Notes: generated from the sequence alone by a model not told the origin. 32,989 nucleotides of DNA from Patescibacteria group bacterium UBA6489 (GCA_002435385.1 DJMN01000006.1:1-32989); one strand, 5' to 3'. Shown: positions 9,557-19,715, counted from the first letter of the stretch. Made by a program: numbers and translations.

Positions 9557-9664
9557 AATTACTTATAATGTAACAAAATAAAACCTAATTAATCATATCA
9601 TAAAATTAGGACAATTACAATATATTTTATATAGAATAAAATATATTGTAAATGAAAAGTATTA

Positions 9665-9895
9665 CTATTGTGTAGTAATTATCTCATCTACACTATCTTC
9701 TGTTTGAAGTACAGCCGTTACACACTTCTTACAAGGCTTCACTCAATTTTTCTCTAATTCTTGAAGTGTTGTGTTTATATCTTTCCCACTTTCTTGATAT
9801 ACGTAAATTACTTTACTTTTATTTTTTTTAGGACAAGTTCCTCCTCATCCAGGGCAATTCCCACATCCTACAGAAATAGTTTCTAATTCTATCAT
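9665..9895 (-). CDS. Small Cys-rich protein, possible metal-binding
   Basis: A 76-aa protein. It has CGNCPGGGGTC near the N-terminus (residues ~11-21) and CKKC near residue 57, giving five cysteines of which four could form a zinc ribbon or another metal site. TGA encodes Gly within the first Cys cluster and again before the CKKC. The C-terminus is acidic. I know no family for it. It lies between the EAL gene and the pilin-like genes on the - strand with its own spacers on both sides. Confidence 0.6.
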
Positions 9896-10058
9896 AAATA
9901 AATTTTATAAAATAAAAATCATTTTATATTATAAAAAGAGAATGTCAATCTTTTTATAAATATATATAAAGAAAAGACAAGTTAAAATTTTTTCTATATT
10001 TGTCTTTAATTAGCTAATCAATATCATAAAAAGAAAAATAAAGGATAAAAAAGGGGAC

Positions 10059-10064
10059 TATAAT
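10059..10064 (+). promoter_or_regulatory. Candidate -10 box before pilin-like genes
   Basis: TATAAT ends 17 nt before the ATG at 10082, with GGGG four nt upstream. No good -35 is seen. An inverted repeat AAGACAA...TTGTCTT lies at about 9974-10006. Confidence 0.35.
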
Positions 10065-10081
10065 TTTTTGATTTAGTTATC

Positions 10082-10975
10082 ATGAAAGATAAAAATCTTA
10101 GATGAATTACAATGGCAGAGCTATTCGTTGTTGTTTTTATATTAAGTATATTAGCTACTTTGATATTTATAGCTCTATCAAGATACTCTGTACAGGCCAG
10201 AAACTCAGCAAGGGCAACAGATATTGATACCATTATACAATCACTTGAAATATGTTGAACAAAAGCTTCTAGATATCCTTTCCCTACAGATTGAGTTGAG
10301 GTCACCTATAGTTGATGAGAATTATGGACTCAATGAGTAATATGAGAATCAATGATGTATTCACTAGAAAACTTGGCTAAAGAATATAAAGATCCTTTGA
10401 CTAAAACATATTATTCTTATTCAAGATTAAATACAAGAAGAGAATATGAAGTTTGAGCAGTTATGGAAGAAGAATGAGAAAACTTAGCATATATAAGATG
10501 AACATACAATAGAATCGTTGTTTTATTGGTAAATACAGGTTCTGTTGACTATATACTAACAATTCCAAATATAACTTCTTCAAATCTTGATAATACTGAT
10601 ATTGTAAATTTACAGGAAAATGGGAAATTATCATTTCATGAATCAACCAATTTACCAGATAGTTATAAAAATACAGTATTGAAATCAAACTGATTATCTG
10701 AGGAGTTTACTTTAGGTTCAATTTTAGCATATACATGAAGAATAAGAGATTTATCTGAAACAGAAAATCAGATTAAGTTATTAAAAAAACTTCAGGAAAT
10801 ATATACCCCAACCAAAATATGAAAAACAAATCATACTATAAAAACTATAGTAGATTTAGAGATTGATGAAGAAAATCCATCTTTAGAAGCAAAATTATTT
10901 ATTCAAAAACTAATAAAAAGATGAATAAAAGCTAATATTATTTTTAGCGAAGATGCGGAATCATGTTCTGAATAG
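10082..10975 (+). CDS. Type IV pilin-like protein with shared surface-display domain
   Basis: A 297-aa protein. A short basic leader (MKDKNLRG) is followed by ITMAELFVVVFILSILATL, a class III signal: cleavage after Gly and Glu at mature position 5, then a hydrophobic helix. The rest is a globular domain whose landmarks are FPTDGVEVTYSG, DPLT..YYSYSRLNTR, RGTYNR, YILTIPNI and NLPDSYKN. The same landmarks recur in order in the RCC1 protein at 11091 and in the giant protein at 29506-, so they define a common module. Here the protein ends right after it, with no passenger domain. It is probably a pseudopilin or minor pilin. Its end overlaps an upstream extension of the next gene. Confidence 0.8.
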
Positions 10976-11090
10976 GTTAGGAAAATTTGTCTTTTGTTTA
11001 GTAATACATAAAATATATGTTATAAGTACAATTATTTTTATAGTTAAAGTTTTTTGTTCACTTGTTTTTATTTTTTATCCTTACTACCCA

Positions 11091-13343
11091 ATGAAAAATA
11101 AAGAGAGTATAAAATCAACAATAGTAAGAAAACTTCTTTGAAAAGAAAGAAAACTTTCTCATAAAGCTGTAACTATTGTTGAAATAGTAGTAGTTGTTAT
11201 AGTTCTTATTATATTATGAGTTATTGCATATATATCTATATCCCAATACTCTCAAAAAGCTAGGAACTCAGCAAGAGTCTCAGATATTAATACTATGATG
11301 GATGCTCTTGAAGAGTATGCTTTAAATACATCATTTTATCCTATTTCTACAGATTGAGTAGAGATAACATATAGTTGAAGTGAAGTACGGACACAATCAG
11401 TATTTTGAAAACCACTTGTTGATATGCTTAATGGACTATCTAAAGAACTTAAAGACCCTTTAACATGATCGAATTATGCCTATTCTAGATTAAATACCAG
11501 AAAAGAATATGAAATAGGAAGTATTATGGAATGAGAAATATCAATGAATACTATAGTAGATAAGACATATGCGGATTCAGGAAAAATAGCATATTCCTAT
11601 ATTCAATGAACATATAACTGAGTTGTTGCAACTGTAGAAACAGGTTCTTTAGAATATATTTTGGCAGTCCCTACAATTATATCTTGAGATGTATCTCTGA
11701 CAGATATAATAGAGCAAAAAAACAAAGATAGATTTGCATACCATAAATCAAATAATCTACCAGATAGTTATAAAAACTCTTGATTTAAAATGACCTCAGA
11801 TGAAGAAGTTTTTAGTCCTGATAGTATTTTAGTTTATGTTGGAAGTAAACAGAGCTTATTAAAAACAGAAAATCAAATAAAATTGCTAAAGGAACTTCAA
11901 GACATTTATAATACAACATCTTTAACAAACAAAGGTCCAATAAAGGATATACTAAGTGTTTTGATAGATGAAGATAATCCATCATCAGAAGCAAAAACAT
12001 TAGCAAGCTTATTCACTCAAAATAATTTAAATCCCAATGTAACTGTTTATAATGATAGTTTAGATAATATCCAAGAAAAAATAATAATACCAGAAAATAC
12101 AGATTTATGATGTAGTTGAATTGATTTTAACAAAGCATATAATAATAGTTGATGATTTTTCAATTCTCCAATGTATCCAAATGAATGAGCTTTTGTTGCA
12201 TTAAAATCAGATTGAAAAATTGTTGTATGGGGAAAAAATTCTTGGTGATGAAGTTGAGTTCCAGATGGAAATAACTATATTCAAATAGCATCAACAAGTA
12301 AAGCTTTTGCGGCTTTAAAAACAGATTGAAGTATTACTGCATGGTGAAGTTTTGGACTTTGATGAGGATGAGAACCAACAGATTCAGGATATGAAAGGAT
12401 ATTTTCTAATAAAGATGCTTTTGCAGCACTAAAAACAGATTGAAGCATTGTTTCTTGGTGAAATCCTGCTTATGGATGAGAATGAGCACCAACAGACTCA
12501 TGATATGAAAAAATATTTTCTACAGAGCAAGCCTTTGCAGCCTTAAAATCCGATTGAAGCATAGTTTCTTGGGGGAATCCTGTTAAATGATGAGAAGACA
12601 CTCCAACAGGTACATGATATACAGATATTTTTTCTACAGAACAAGCATTTGCAGCTTTAAAATCCGATTGAAGTATTATTGCTTGGTGAAATCAATCTTA
12701 TGGATGAGAATATGAATCAACAACTAGCTGATATACTAGTATTGTTTCAACAGAATGAGCATTTGCAGCCTTAAAACCAGATTGAACAATAAAGGCCTGG
12801 TGAAGTAGTATAAAAGGAGGAGTATGAGAACCAACAGGTTCGTGATATACCCAAATATTTTCAAATGAAAGAGCTTTTGCTGCATTAAAATCTGATTGAA
12901 GTATATCAGTTTGGTGAGACGAATCAAAATGATGAAGCTGAGCTCCAACAGATAATTGATACATAAAAATATATTCAACAGAATGAGCCTTTGCAGCACT
13001 AAAATCTGACTGAAGCATCTCGGTTTGGTGACATAGTTCTTATGGATGAACTGATGGACCAGAATGAACAGGATATACAGAAATTTTCTCAAGTAGTAGA
13101 GCTTTTGTTGCACTAAAAGACTGAATGTTGCAATCTTGGTGAGGTAGTTCATGGTGATGAAATTGAGCTCCTATAGACGCAGGTTATGTTAATGTATATT
13201 CAACAGATAAAGCATTTGTTGCAATAAAATCGGACTGAGACTTATCAGCATGGTGAAATTGATCTTGGTGATGAGATGATGAACCACAAGATAAGGGATA
13301 TATATCTGTAAATTGAATATGTAAGGAGTACCAAAAAAGATAG
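11091..13343 (+). CDS. Pilin-like protein with ten RCC1-like repeats (beta-propeller)
   Basis: A 750-aa protein. The leader ends in KLSHKA, followed by VTIVEIVVVVIVLIILGVIAY, a class III signal with Ala at -1 and Glu at +5. Residues ~45-335 are the same domain as in the gene before it (STDGVEITYSG, YSRLNTRKEYE, QGTYNG, YILAVP, NLPDSYKN). From ~365 to ~745 there are ten ~39-residue repeats with the core AFAALKSDGSIxxWG, the pattern of bacterial RCC1-like repeats, likely a seven-bladed or larger propeller. Most Gly are TGA. A longer start at 10953 is possible, overlapping the upstream gene and adding a second hydrophobic stretch, but ATG 11091 gives a proper pilin leader. Likely a surface-displayed binding protein. 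Confidence 0.85.
12170..13300 (+). repeat. Ten tandem RCC1-like repeats, ~117 bp each
   Basis: Near-identical stretches GCATTTGCAGC(C/T)TTAAAATCcGATTGAAG recur about every 117-120 bp. The DNA is similar enough between copies to allow recombination and change of copy number. Confidence 0.8.
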
Positions 13344-13363
13344 CTTTAGCTATCTTTTTTGGT
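13330..13363. terminator. Bidirectional terminator between RCC1 pilin and SulP
   Basis: ACCAAAAAAGATAGC pairs with GCTATCTTTTTTGGT over 15 bp with a 4-nt loop. Both genes stop inside it, with stops at 13341-13343 (+) and 13346-13348 (-), only 2 nt apart. Confidence 0.85.
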
Positions 13364-15238
13364 ATTTCAATTTCTCTTAGTTTTCTTTTCCTCATTTTCA
13401 TTTACTTCTTCATCTTTACTAGCATCTACTATATCTTTTAAAACCTCTTTTTCCAATTCAGGTTTTTTTCATCTAGCTGGTTTAAATTCTTCTAAAGGAA
13501 GTAAGTCTATTTTATCTCAATATTTCTTTCTTATTCTTTCTAAAGCATCCTCAACACCTGTGAATAAATGTTGTTCTTTAAATTTCTTTATAAATTTATT
13601 TTTACTTAGTTTCTCAATAACCCTGGTTCTTAAGTTTGTTAAATAAACATTTATTCATCATTCTTCTAATCTCTCAATTAGGTTTTCTAGGGTTTCCTGT
13701 CCTGTGTAATCAATATTATTTACAAGCTCCATATTTAGAATCAAGAATTTTATTTTTGTCTTGTCTGCAATATGATCAAGTATAGAAGACTCAAAGTGTC
13801 CAGCATTAGCAAAATATAAATTTGACTCAAACCTAAGTATACTAATATGTTTACTTTTTCTTAGTCAAAACACATCAACATCTCTTAGCTCTCAATCTTT
13901 ATACATAGAAGTTTCGGCTAATTTAGGTCTCATAGAACGAAATACAAACAATCATAGAGATAATGCAACTCAAACAACTATTCATCATTCTACATTTGGA
14001 GTCAACATTAGGGTCAATATGAAAGTAAGTATTGCGATAGTTCCTTCCTGTTTATCAATCTCCCAAACCTTCATAAGAGGTTCAATCTTTATCAGGCTAA
14101 ATACAGCTACAATAATTATTGCTGCAAGAGTAGCAACAGGAAGATTATATAAAAATTTTGTGAAGTATAATAAAGTTATAAGTACAACAATACCAGTTAC
14201 AACAGAAGATAAACCAGTAATAGCTCAACTTCTCATATTTACAGCAGTTTTAGAAAAACTTCATGCAACTCAAAATCATCAAGTTAATCAAGAACTTATA
14301 TTAGCAAGTCCTTGTCAAATCAGTTCTCTGTTAGCAGAAACTTTCTGTTTTGTTTGAGTTCACACAAACTTTGCAACACTTATAGACTCAGTAAAACCAA
14401 TAATTCATATAACCATAGCCATCATCCATAAGTCTACCAATTGACCAAAATCTAAAAACCACATATAGTGACTGAAAAAAGGTACAGAAAATCAAGGTAG
14501 TTTATTAGAGATATCTCATACAATTTTTACTCATAAGTTATATTGTTCAAGTATAGAAGATACAATTATTGAAACAACTAATAAAACTAATACCCCAGGT
14601 ACTTTAGGAGCATACTTTGCGAGAGCAACTAACAGTATAATTGAAAATATTCAAAAAATAAGAGTAGCAGCATGAGGTCATGTGAAACCAGCCTCTAAAG
14701 TCAACCATATACCTTTAAAATATCAACATGAACCATTACAAGACTCACTATTAATTGTTACTCAAAAAATCTTAGGTAATTGAGAAGTAATAGTTATTAT
14801 CGCGATAGCATTTGTAAAGCTAACAATTACAGGATGAGATAAGAAATCAACTATTATTCAAAGCTTTAAAACCCCAAGTAATATATAAAACATTCATATA
14901 AAAAGAGCCAACAAAGAAGCATATAAAATATATCATTCAGTTCAACTAGCTGCAATAGGTCAAAGAGCAGTTGCTGTCATTAAAGAGACTATTGTTACAG
15001 GTCCTGTCGACATCTGATAAGATGAACCAAATAAAGCTCAAACTATAACTGGAATAAATGCTGTATATAGTCACATCTCTAATGGTAATCAAGCTAATCA
15101 TGCATATGCCATAGATTGAGGAACCAGTATAAGAGCAACAGTTATTCATGCAATTATATCAGAATACAAGGTATCCTTATCTTTCAACATAGGAATCCAC
15201 TCCAAAAAAGGAAGATACTTTCTGAAATTAAAGTTCAT
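13346..15238 (-). CDS. SulP/SLC26-family anion transporter with STAS domain
   Basis: A 630-aa protein. The N-terminal half is strongly hydrophobic with the family blocks GITVALILVPQSMAYAGLAG (~residue 30) and MSTGPVTIVSLM (~75). GFTESISVAK and GSFSKTAVN follow in the conserved second half of the membrane domain. The C-terminus is a STAS domain (~residues 490-580) ending in a long charged tail. SulP proteins carry sulfate, bicarbonate or other anions, with the STAS domain regulatory. For a reduced genome an anion/bicarbonate carrier is notable, but the substrate cannot be read from sequence. The last codons lie in the terminator. An upstream spacer of 133 nt separates it from the next gene. 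Confidence 0.9.
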
Positions 15239-15343
15239 ACAAAATAATAATTATAATCTATTTTTTTACATCTTATAGATTATATCATATTATATCAGAT
15301 ATATGCAAATATTTGATTTTCAAATAAATAAAAAATGTAAGTC

Positions 15344-15363
15344 CCCTCTCATGTAGGAGAGGG
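15344..15363 (-). terminator. Terminator after the CPR membrane protein gene
   Basis: CCCTCTC and GAGAGGG form a 7-bp GC-rich stem; on the - strand it is followed by a T-rich tract. It sits 8 nt downstream of the stop at 15372. Confidence 0.65.
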
Positions 15364-15371
15364 AGGTTATA

Positions 15372-17018
15372 CTATTCTTCCACTTCAAAGATAATATTAT
15401 CTAAAATATTAGGTAATTTTTTTATAAAAAAAGGTCTAATTTGTATATCAACACTACTTATTTTTTTATCATTTAATAACAATTTAATAGCCTCTTCTTT
15501 ATTTAATCATACTATTTTATTCTTTAATCTATTTTGATATTCATTTTGGTTATTTTCAAAGTTGTAAGAGACAAGATAGTTAATAGAAACAGTTGCTTTT
15601 ATACTTATAGGTTCTTCTATCCTACTTATTTCATCTGATATAGTTAGAGATGTTATATCTATTTCTCACATATCTTCAATTCATTCTAAAATACTTTTTC
15701 TTATAGTATTTCTTAGTTTATCAAGAACATTTTTTTTATCATATATATATGTTGTAGCTATAAGACTTCAATCCAATTCAAAATTATCAATTTCCTTTCA
15801 TTCTTTAATATCCTCTATATTTAAAATGTTAAAATTTGAATATTTTGTTATATTATCAATTCATAATATTTCAAAAATAGCATCTGTATCATTTTCTTTA
15901 TTATATTCACTTATTTTTTGTTTTAGTCTCTTTAATCATTCAGTTCTAAGCTCATTTTCAAGAATATCTCTACTATTCTCTATATCAGATTTCAAAATAA
16001 TTTTATTATAATCATCATCTCATCAAGATATTTCTGTAGAACTAATAGCATAAACCTTTTTTTGATCTTCTTCTGATAATCATGGGACCAAAAGTTCTAT
16101 ATCCTTTCAGATATTTCATTTGCTTCATATAAAATTTCACATTGTATCATAGGTTTGAGCTATAATTTCTATTTCAGTTTCTCAAGGAGTTATATTTCAA
16201 GAATTATCTATTTTTCATGGAGGTATTGTAACCCGAGTCTTTGTTTCAAATAACACTCAACTAGCAGTCACTAATCTAGTTTTTGGTAAAAGCTTCATTT
16301 CATTAGGAAATTTATTAAAAAAAATGACTTTTCATTCAGCCTTCTTAGCACTATCTGGTTTTATTCCTGTAGCTGAAAATTTTTTAGTAATATGTATTTC
16401 CTCTGATATTGGTTTTAACTCAACATATTTATCAGATTTTAATATTTCTCATTCTGGACTTTCTTTAAATATAAAATTTCTTGATTTTACTCTTACATCA
16501 ATTTCAGGGGTTATATAAATAATAGTTTTGTTTACTGCGAAATAGAAAATAAATAAAAATAAGATTATTGCTATCAAAAGAGAAAGAAAGAAAAATCATA
16601 GATTAGATTTGCTATCACTTTTTTTCCTATATCTACTTATACTATTTGATTTTCTATTAAATAGTATAAAATCAATGAATTCTCTGTAATATTTTTTTAC
16701 GATATATTTCAGATATTCTCATAAGGTGAAGTTGTGTTTCATTAAATTTTGCTTGTAGTCACTCTTTTCAAAAAAATCCTTATCTTTTATTATTGAATAT
16801 TCAATTCATAAAGGTTTTCAGATTTTTCTTGAGGTTAAATCGTTTGTAATTATAGTTAACCCTCATTTACTATATTTATCCTTTAATGTTTTTAGTGATA
16901 AGTAATTATGTAAAATAGGATGTCAAAAAGGGAAATCTAGTATAATATCATCCTTTCAAGACTCCTTTATCTTTCTTACAATATCTAAAATTGAATCCTC
17001 TGTATTTATTTTTATCAT
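15372..17018 (-). CDS. Membrane protein of a type common in CPR (baseplate-J-like extracellular region)
   Basis: A 548-aa protein. Residues 1-~130 form a soluble N-terminal region (LDFPFGHPILHNYLSL; ITNDLTSRKIG), then a basic stretch and one transmembrane helix near 135-158. The outside part has beta-rich segments such as FSATGIKPDSAKKAEGKV, GVLFETKTRVTIPP and GETEIEIIAQ. This order (fusion-type linker, 'AEGKVIFFN', then a charged baseplate-J-like block) is what CPR genomes often list as baseplate J/gp47-family or hypothetical proteins; that naming rests on my recognition of the pattern. The function in CPR cells is unknown; a cell-envelope role is likely. TGA is used for many Gly. Confidence 0.6.
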
Positions 17019-17120
17019 AATTTTTTTTAGTTGAACTTCTTGTATTTTTATTAAATTTTATATACTTTTACAAGTTAAACAAATTTTTTTTAGATATTCT
17101 AACCAAGAATTTTACTTTTT

Positions 17121-17190
17121 ATAATCCCTCCCCCTTCATTTCATTTCGGGTACTCCCTTTGGAAAAGGGAGAAATTAACAGGGGGATTAT
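17121..17190. repeat. MITE-like inverted-repeat element
   Basis: ATAATCCCTCCCCC at the left end matches the reverse complement of GGGGGATTAT at the right with one small change, and an inner hairpin TCCCTTT-ggaa-AAGGGA lies between. It is much more GC-rich than its surroundings. Elements of this look are dispersed in many bacterial genomes; other copies outside the window would confirm it. Confidence 0.55.
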
Positions 17191-17232
17191 AAAAAACTTT
17201 AAACTTTTACATTTAATCTTTAATCTACTTTC

Positions 17233-18645
17233 ATGCAAGAAATACAAAAAATAATAGACCTACTAGATAAATCCATAAAAGAAGACCCAAATAATCTTAT
17301 AACCTGATGAGAAATCATAAAAGACTGATATGATGAAAAAGTAGATGAATACAGAGAAATAATAAACAACTCAAAAAACTGGTTATTAAACTATCAAATG
17401 AGCCTTCAAGAACAAACAGGTATTTCAAACCTAAAAATAAAATATACCTGAGCCTTATGATACTTTATAGAAGTATCAAAAACAAATGTATCAAAAATCC
17501 CAGATGACTTTATCCATAGGCAAACTCTAGTAAATGCAAGTAGATTCACAACCCTAAAACTGAAAGAATTTGAACAAAAACTAATAGAATGAGAAAGTCT
17601 ATTATTTGAAAGAGAATATAACATATTCTCCGAAATAAGAGAAGAAATTCTAAAGGAATTTTGAAGTATAAAAAAACTAAGTCAGAAAACAGCATTTATG
17701 GACTTTGAAGCATCTCTAGCACAAGTTGCTTATGAAAACAACTATACAAAACCTACTATATCAGAAAACAAAACAATAGAAATAGAGTCCTGAAGGCACT
17801 CAATTATAGAACAAAACTGAGAAGAATTTATAAGCAACAACCTAGCTTTAAACCAAGAAGACTACATACACATAATCACATGACCAAACATGTGATGAAA
17901 ATCAACATTTCTTAGGCAAAATGCTTTGATAGTACTACTAACTCACATATGAAGTTTCGTACCAGCTAAAAAAGCTCATATCCCAATAGTAGATAAAATC
18001 TTCTCTAGAGTCTGAGCTCAAGATAATCTATACTTATGACAATCTACATTTATGGTAGAGATGCAAGAAGTAGCAAATATCATAAACAACTCAACAGAAA
18101 ACAGTTTTGTTATAATAGATGAAGTATGAAGAGGAACAAGTACTTATGATGGTATGAGTCTAGCTTGGGCAATACTTAAAACAAACCACGATAAAATAAA
18201 AGCCAAAACCTTATTTGCAACACATTACCACGAGCTTGTAGATAAATCAGCATCTTTAAAATGAGTAACAAATCACAGTGTAGCAGTAGGGGAGAATGAA
18301 GATAATTTAGTATTTTTAAGGAAAATAATTCCTTGAGCCATAAAAAAAAGCTACTGAATAGAAGTAGCAAGGATAGCATGATTATGACCAACAGTTATAA
18401 AAGAAGCAAGAGCAATGCTAAAAGAATTAGAATTAGAGCATAACATATGAAAAGCTAATCAGTTATCTCTGATAAATATAGACCTAGAAAACATGTGAAA
18501 AACTCAGGATAGAGAAGAGGATAAACAACTAAATATGCTAAAAGAAGAAATAGAATCAATAGATATAAATAATCTAACACCACTTTCAGCACTGAATAAG
18601 ATAAGTGAGTTGGTTGAGAGGTTTAAAAGGAGGGAAGTAGAATAA
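17233..18645 (+). CDS. mutS: MutS-family ATPase lacking the N-terminal mismatch-recognition domains
   Basis: A 470-aa protein against about 850 for normal MutS. It starts in the lever/clamp region (NNLITGGEIIKDGYDEKVDEYR, LKIKYTGALGYFIEVSKTN), then has the ATPase: Walker A GPNMGGKST at residues 217-225, the signature STFMVEM, Walker B FVIIDEVGRGTSTYDG near 295-305, and FATHYHEL. A helix-turn-helix tail ends it. Missing are domain I with the mismatch-reading Phe-x-Glu, domain II and the first half of domain III. An in-frame TAA lies 21 nt upstream of ATG 17233, so there is no extension. It retains the clamp, unlike MutS2, and has no Smr domain. Either a truncated relic or a short paralog with another role. 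Its 3' end is duplicated at 19087. Confidence 0.88.
18554..18620 (+). repeat. mutS 3'-tail repeat, copy 1
   Basis: These 67 bases of the mutS 3' end match 19087-19153 with about four mismatches and no gaps, at a distance of 533 bp. Confidence 0.85.
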
Positions 18646-18676
18646 AAGTTTCTGTTTGTGAAAACTAAGAATATTA

Positions 18677-18704
18677 AAGGACTGCCATCAGGCAGTCCTT
18701 TTTT
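18677..18704 (+). terminator. Terminator after mutS
   Basis: AAGGACTGCC-atca-GGCAGTCCTT followed by TTTT: a classical GC-rich intrinsic terminator, stronger than the AT-rich ones elsewhere in the window. Confidence 0.88.
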
Positions 18705-18706
18705 CA

Positions 18707-18988
18707 TTATCATACTTCCGTTCAATCTTTGGGAGTATTAAACATAGAGCAGTAGGTTCTTGCCGTATGGGCAAATATATCGCAATCTTGTTCTTCTATT
18801 CCTTCTTGCTGGCATATTTTTTTTCCTTCAGATGTAGCACGCCAGAGATTAGAGGTGTTATCATAATATGACAATTCCTTACAAACTTCCATACTTTTGC
18901 CATAATCGGCAGCTTTCTCTCTTACTGTTTTTGCATTTGCAGAAAAAGGCATAGCAATTAAGAAAACTACGAGAAAGAATCTAATCAT
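18707..18988 (-). CDS. Small secreted Cys-containing protein, foreign codon use (cassette A)
   Basis: MIRFFLVVFLIAMPFSANA is a textbook Sec signal peptide (cut after ANA). The mature part has four Cys (EVCKEL, KICQQ, QDCDIF, TYCSMF), enough for two disulfides. All three internal glycines are GGC or GGA and none is TGA, while neighbouring genes use mostly TGA. The first TGA is at 18722, after FNTPKD; in code 25 translation would read on for GTEVG to a TAA at 18707. This suggests import from a UGA-stop organism, with 88 residues as the original form. An AAGGAT Shine-Dalgarno lies 7 nt before the ATG, again unlike the neighbours. Family unknown; the style is that of proteobacterial periplasmic proteins. 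Confidence 0.7.
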
Positions 18989-19042
18989 GATTTCATCCTT
19001 TTTTTAATTTTTGATTTTTGTTTATAATCCCCTTTGAAATTT

Positions 19043-19070
19043 ATGCTAAATGTATTTTGCAAAAAGTCAA
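19043..19070 (-). promoter_or_regulatory. Promoter of cassette A
   Basis: On the - strand TTGACT (19065-19070) is followed after 16 nt by TAGCAT (19043-19048). The same TTGACT with preceding T-rich context appears upstream of cassette B. Confidence 0.45.
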
Positions 19071-19086
19071 ATAGACTTTTTATAAA

Positions 19087-19172
19087 AATCAATAGATATA
19101 AATAATCTAACACCACTTTCAGCGTTGAATAAGATAAGTGAGTTGGTGGAGAAGTTGAAGGAAGGAGAGTAA
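19087..19172 (+). pseudogene. Duplicated mutS 3' tail (copy 2)
   Basis: In frame this reads SIDINNLTPLSALNKISELV, as in the real mutS, but then ends EKLKEGE before TAA, not ERFKRREVE. It has no start and no upstream coding frame. Matching to copy 1 (18554-18620) is gap-free. It is followed by its own terminator, so it looks like the 3' end of a slightly different mutS allele left behind by recombination or insertion. Confidence 0.85.
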
Positions 19173-19193
19173 TCAGTTTTTTTCTACGAAATC

Positions 19194-19224
19194 AAAAGAG
19201 GCGACCATTGCTGGTCGCTCTTTT
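19194..19224 (+). terminator. Terminator after the mutS tail copy
   Basis: AAAAGAGGCGACCA and TGGTCGCTCTTTT pair with one bulged G. The layout copies that after the true mutS but the hairpin sequence differs. It also serves the convergent cassette B gene only weakly, since that stops at 19297. Confidence 0.8.
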
Positions 19225-19296
19225 ATCTTTGGTTTCCCTAACATATGAAGAGATTCCATATATTAAGAAAATCCTTTAATCACGTACTGGGATAGG

Positions 19297-19623
19297 CTAG
19301 AGGTTCCACCAGTAATTTCCCTCTTCATCACAACTCAGACCGATTGATGGGTCTGGGACACAATCGGTATTGGATGATGTATCAGACGCTGCACACTCAG
19401 TTCTGAGGTAACTCACACAATCAGAAGAATTTGTTGGAATTTTTGCTTTTCGGCATACACTACGACCTAACTCTGTTGGTTGGTCCTCTTTCCATATTCT
19501 ATTACCGTCTCCGACGGTAACTGTTTCCAAATACCCACAAGTGTGGGCTAGCACAGAAGAAGTGAGAAAGAGTGATACGGCAAGAAAAAATCCACCAACC
19601 TTTACACCTTTTAAACTGTACAT
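19297..19623 (-). CDS. Small secreted Cys-rich protein, foreign codon use (cassette B)
   Basis: A 108-aa protein with a signal peptide (GFFLAVSLFLTSSVLA, cut before HTCG). The mature part has six Cys (HTCG, SVCRK, DCVSY, TECA, TDCVPD, LSCDEE), so up to three disulfides, and ends in YWWNL. Nine glycines are all GGN and no TGA occurs; Arg CGT and CGA are used. It has a strong GGAGGT Shine-Dalgarno 4 nt before ATG. All this differs from the code-25 neighbours and fits recent transfer from a standard-code bacterium. The family is unknown to me. It shares layout, but no clear sequence similarity, with cassette A. Confidence 0.75.
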   Translation of the reverse strand: MYSLKGVKVGGFFLAVSLFLTSSVLAHTCGYLETVTVGDGNRIWKEDQPTELGRSVCRKAKIPTNSSDCVSYLRTECAASDTSSNTDCVPDPSIGLSCDEEGNYWWNL

Positions 19624-19640
19624 AAAGACCTCCAGTCTTT
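19624..19640 (-). promoter_or_regulatory. Shine-Dalgarno inside a small hairpin, cassette B
   Basis: AAAGAC and GTCTTT pair around the loop CTCCA, so the GGAGGT (19628-19633) is partly held in a stem next to the start codon. A second small stem CCAGC/GCTGG lies just upstream at 19649-19666. Translation may be structure-controlled. Confidence 0.5.
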
Positions 19641-19715
19641 TTAGGTTTCCAGCATAGTTCCGCTGGTTTTGTTTTGAAACCCCCTATTCTGTGGGACTTC
19701 CGTTTATTTTGTGCT

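Noticed and set aside
10953..11090. Upstream start for the RCC1 pilin
   Set aside because: It would overlap the previous gene and place an extra hydrophobic stretch before the pilin leader; ATG 11091 fits the leader type better.
13189..13401. 70-aa ORF on - at the end of the RCC1 gene
   Set aside because: It mixes the real SulP tail frame with antisense of the RCC1 gene; the true SulP stop is at 13346.
14019..14357. 112-aa ORF on + within the SulP region
   Set aside because: Opposite strand of the SulP gene whose conserved motifs (SFSKTAVN) are on -.
18722..19623. Cassette genes as a toxin-antitoxin or immunity pair
   Set aside because: Both have signal peptides and separate promoters, are not overlapping, and show no toxin or antitoxin motif.
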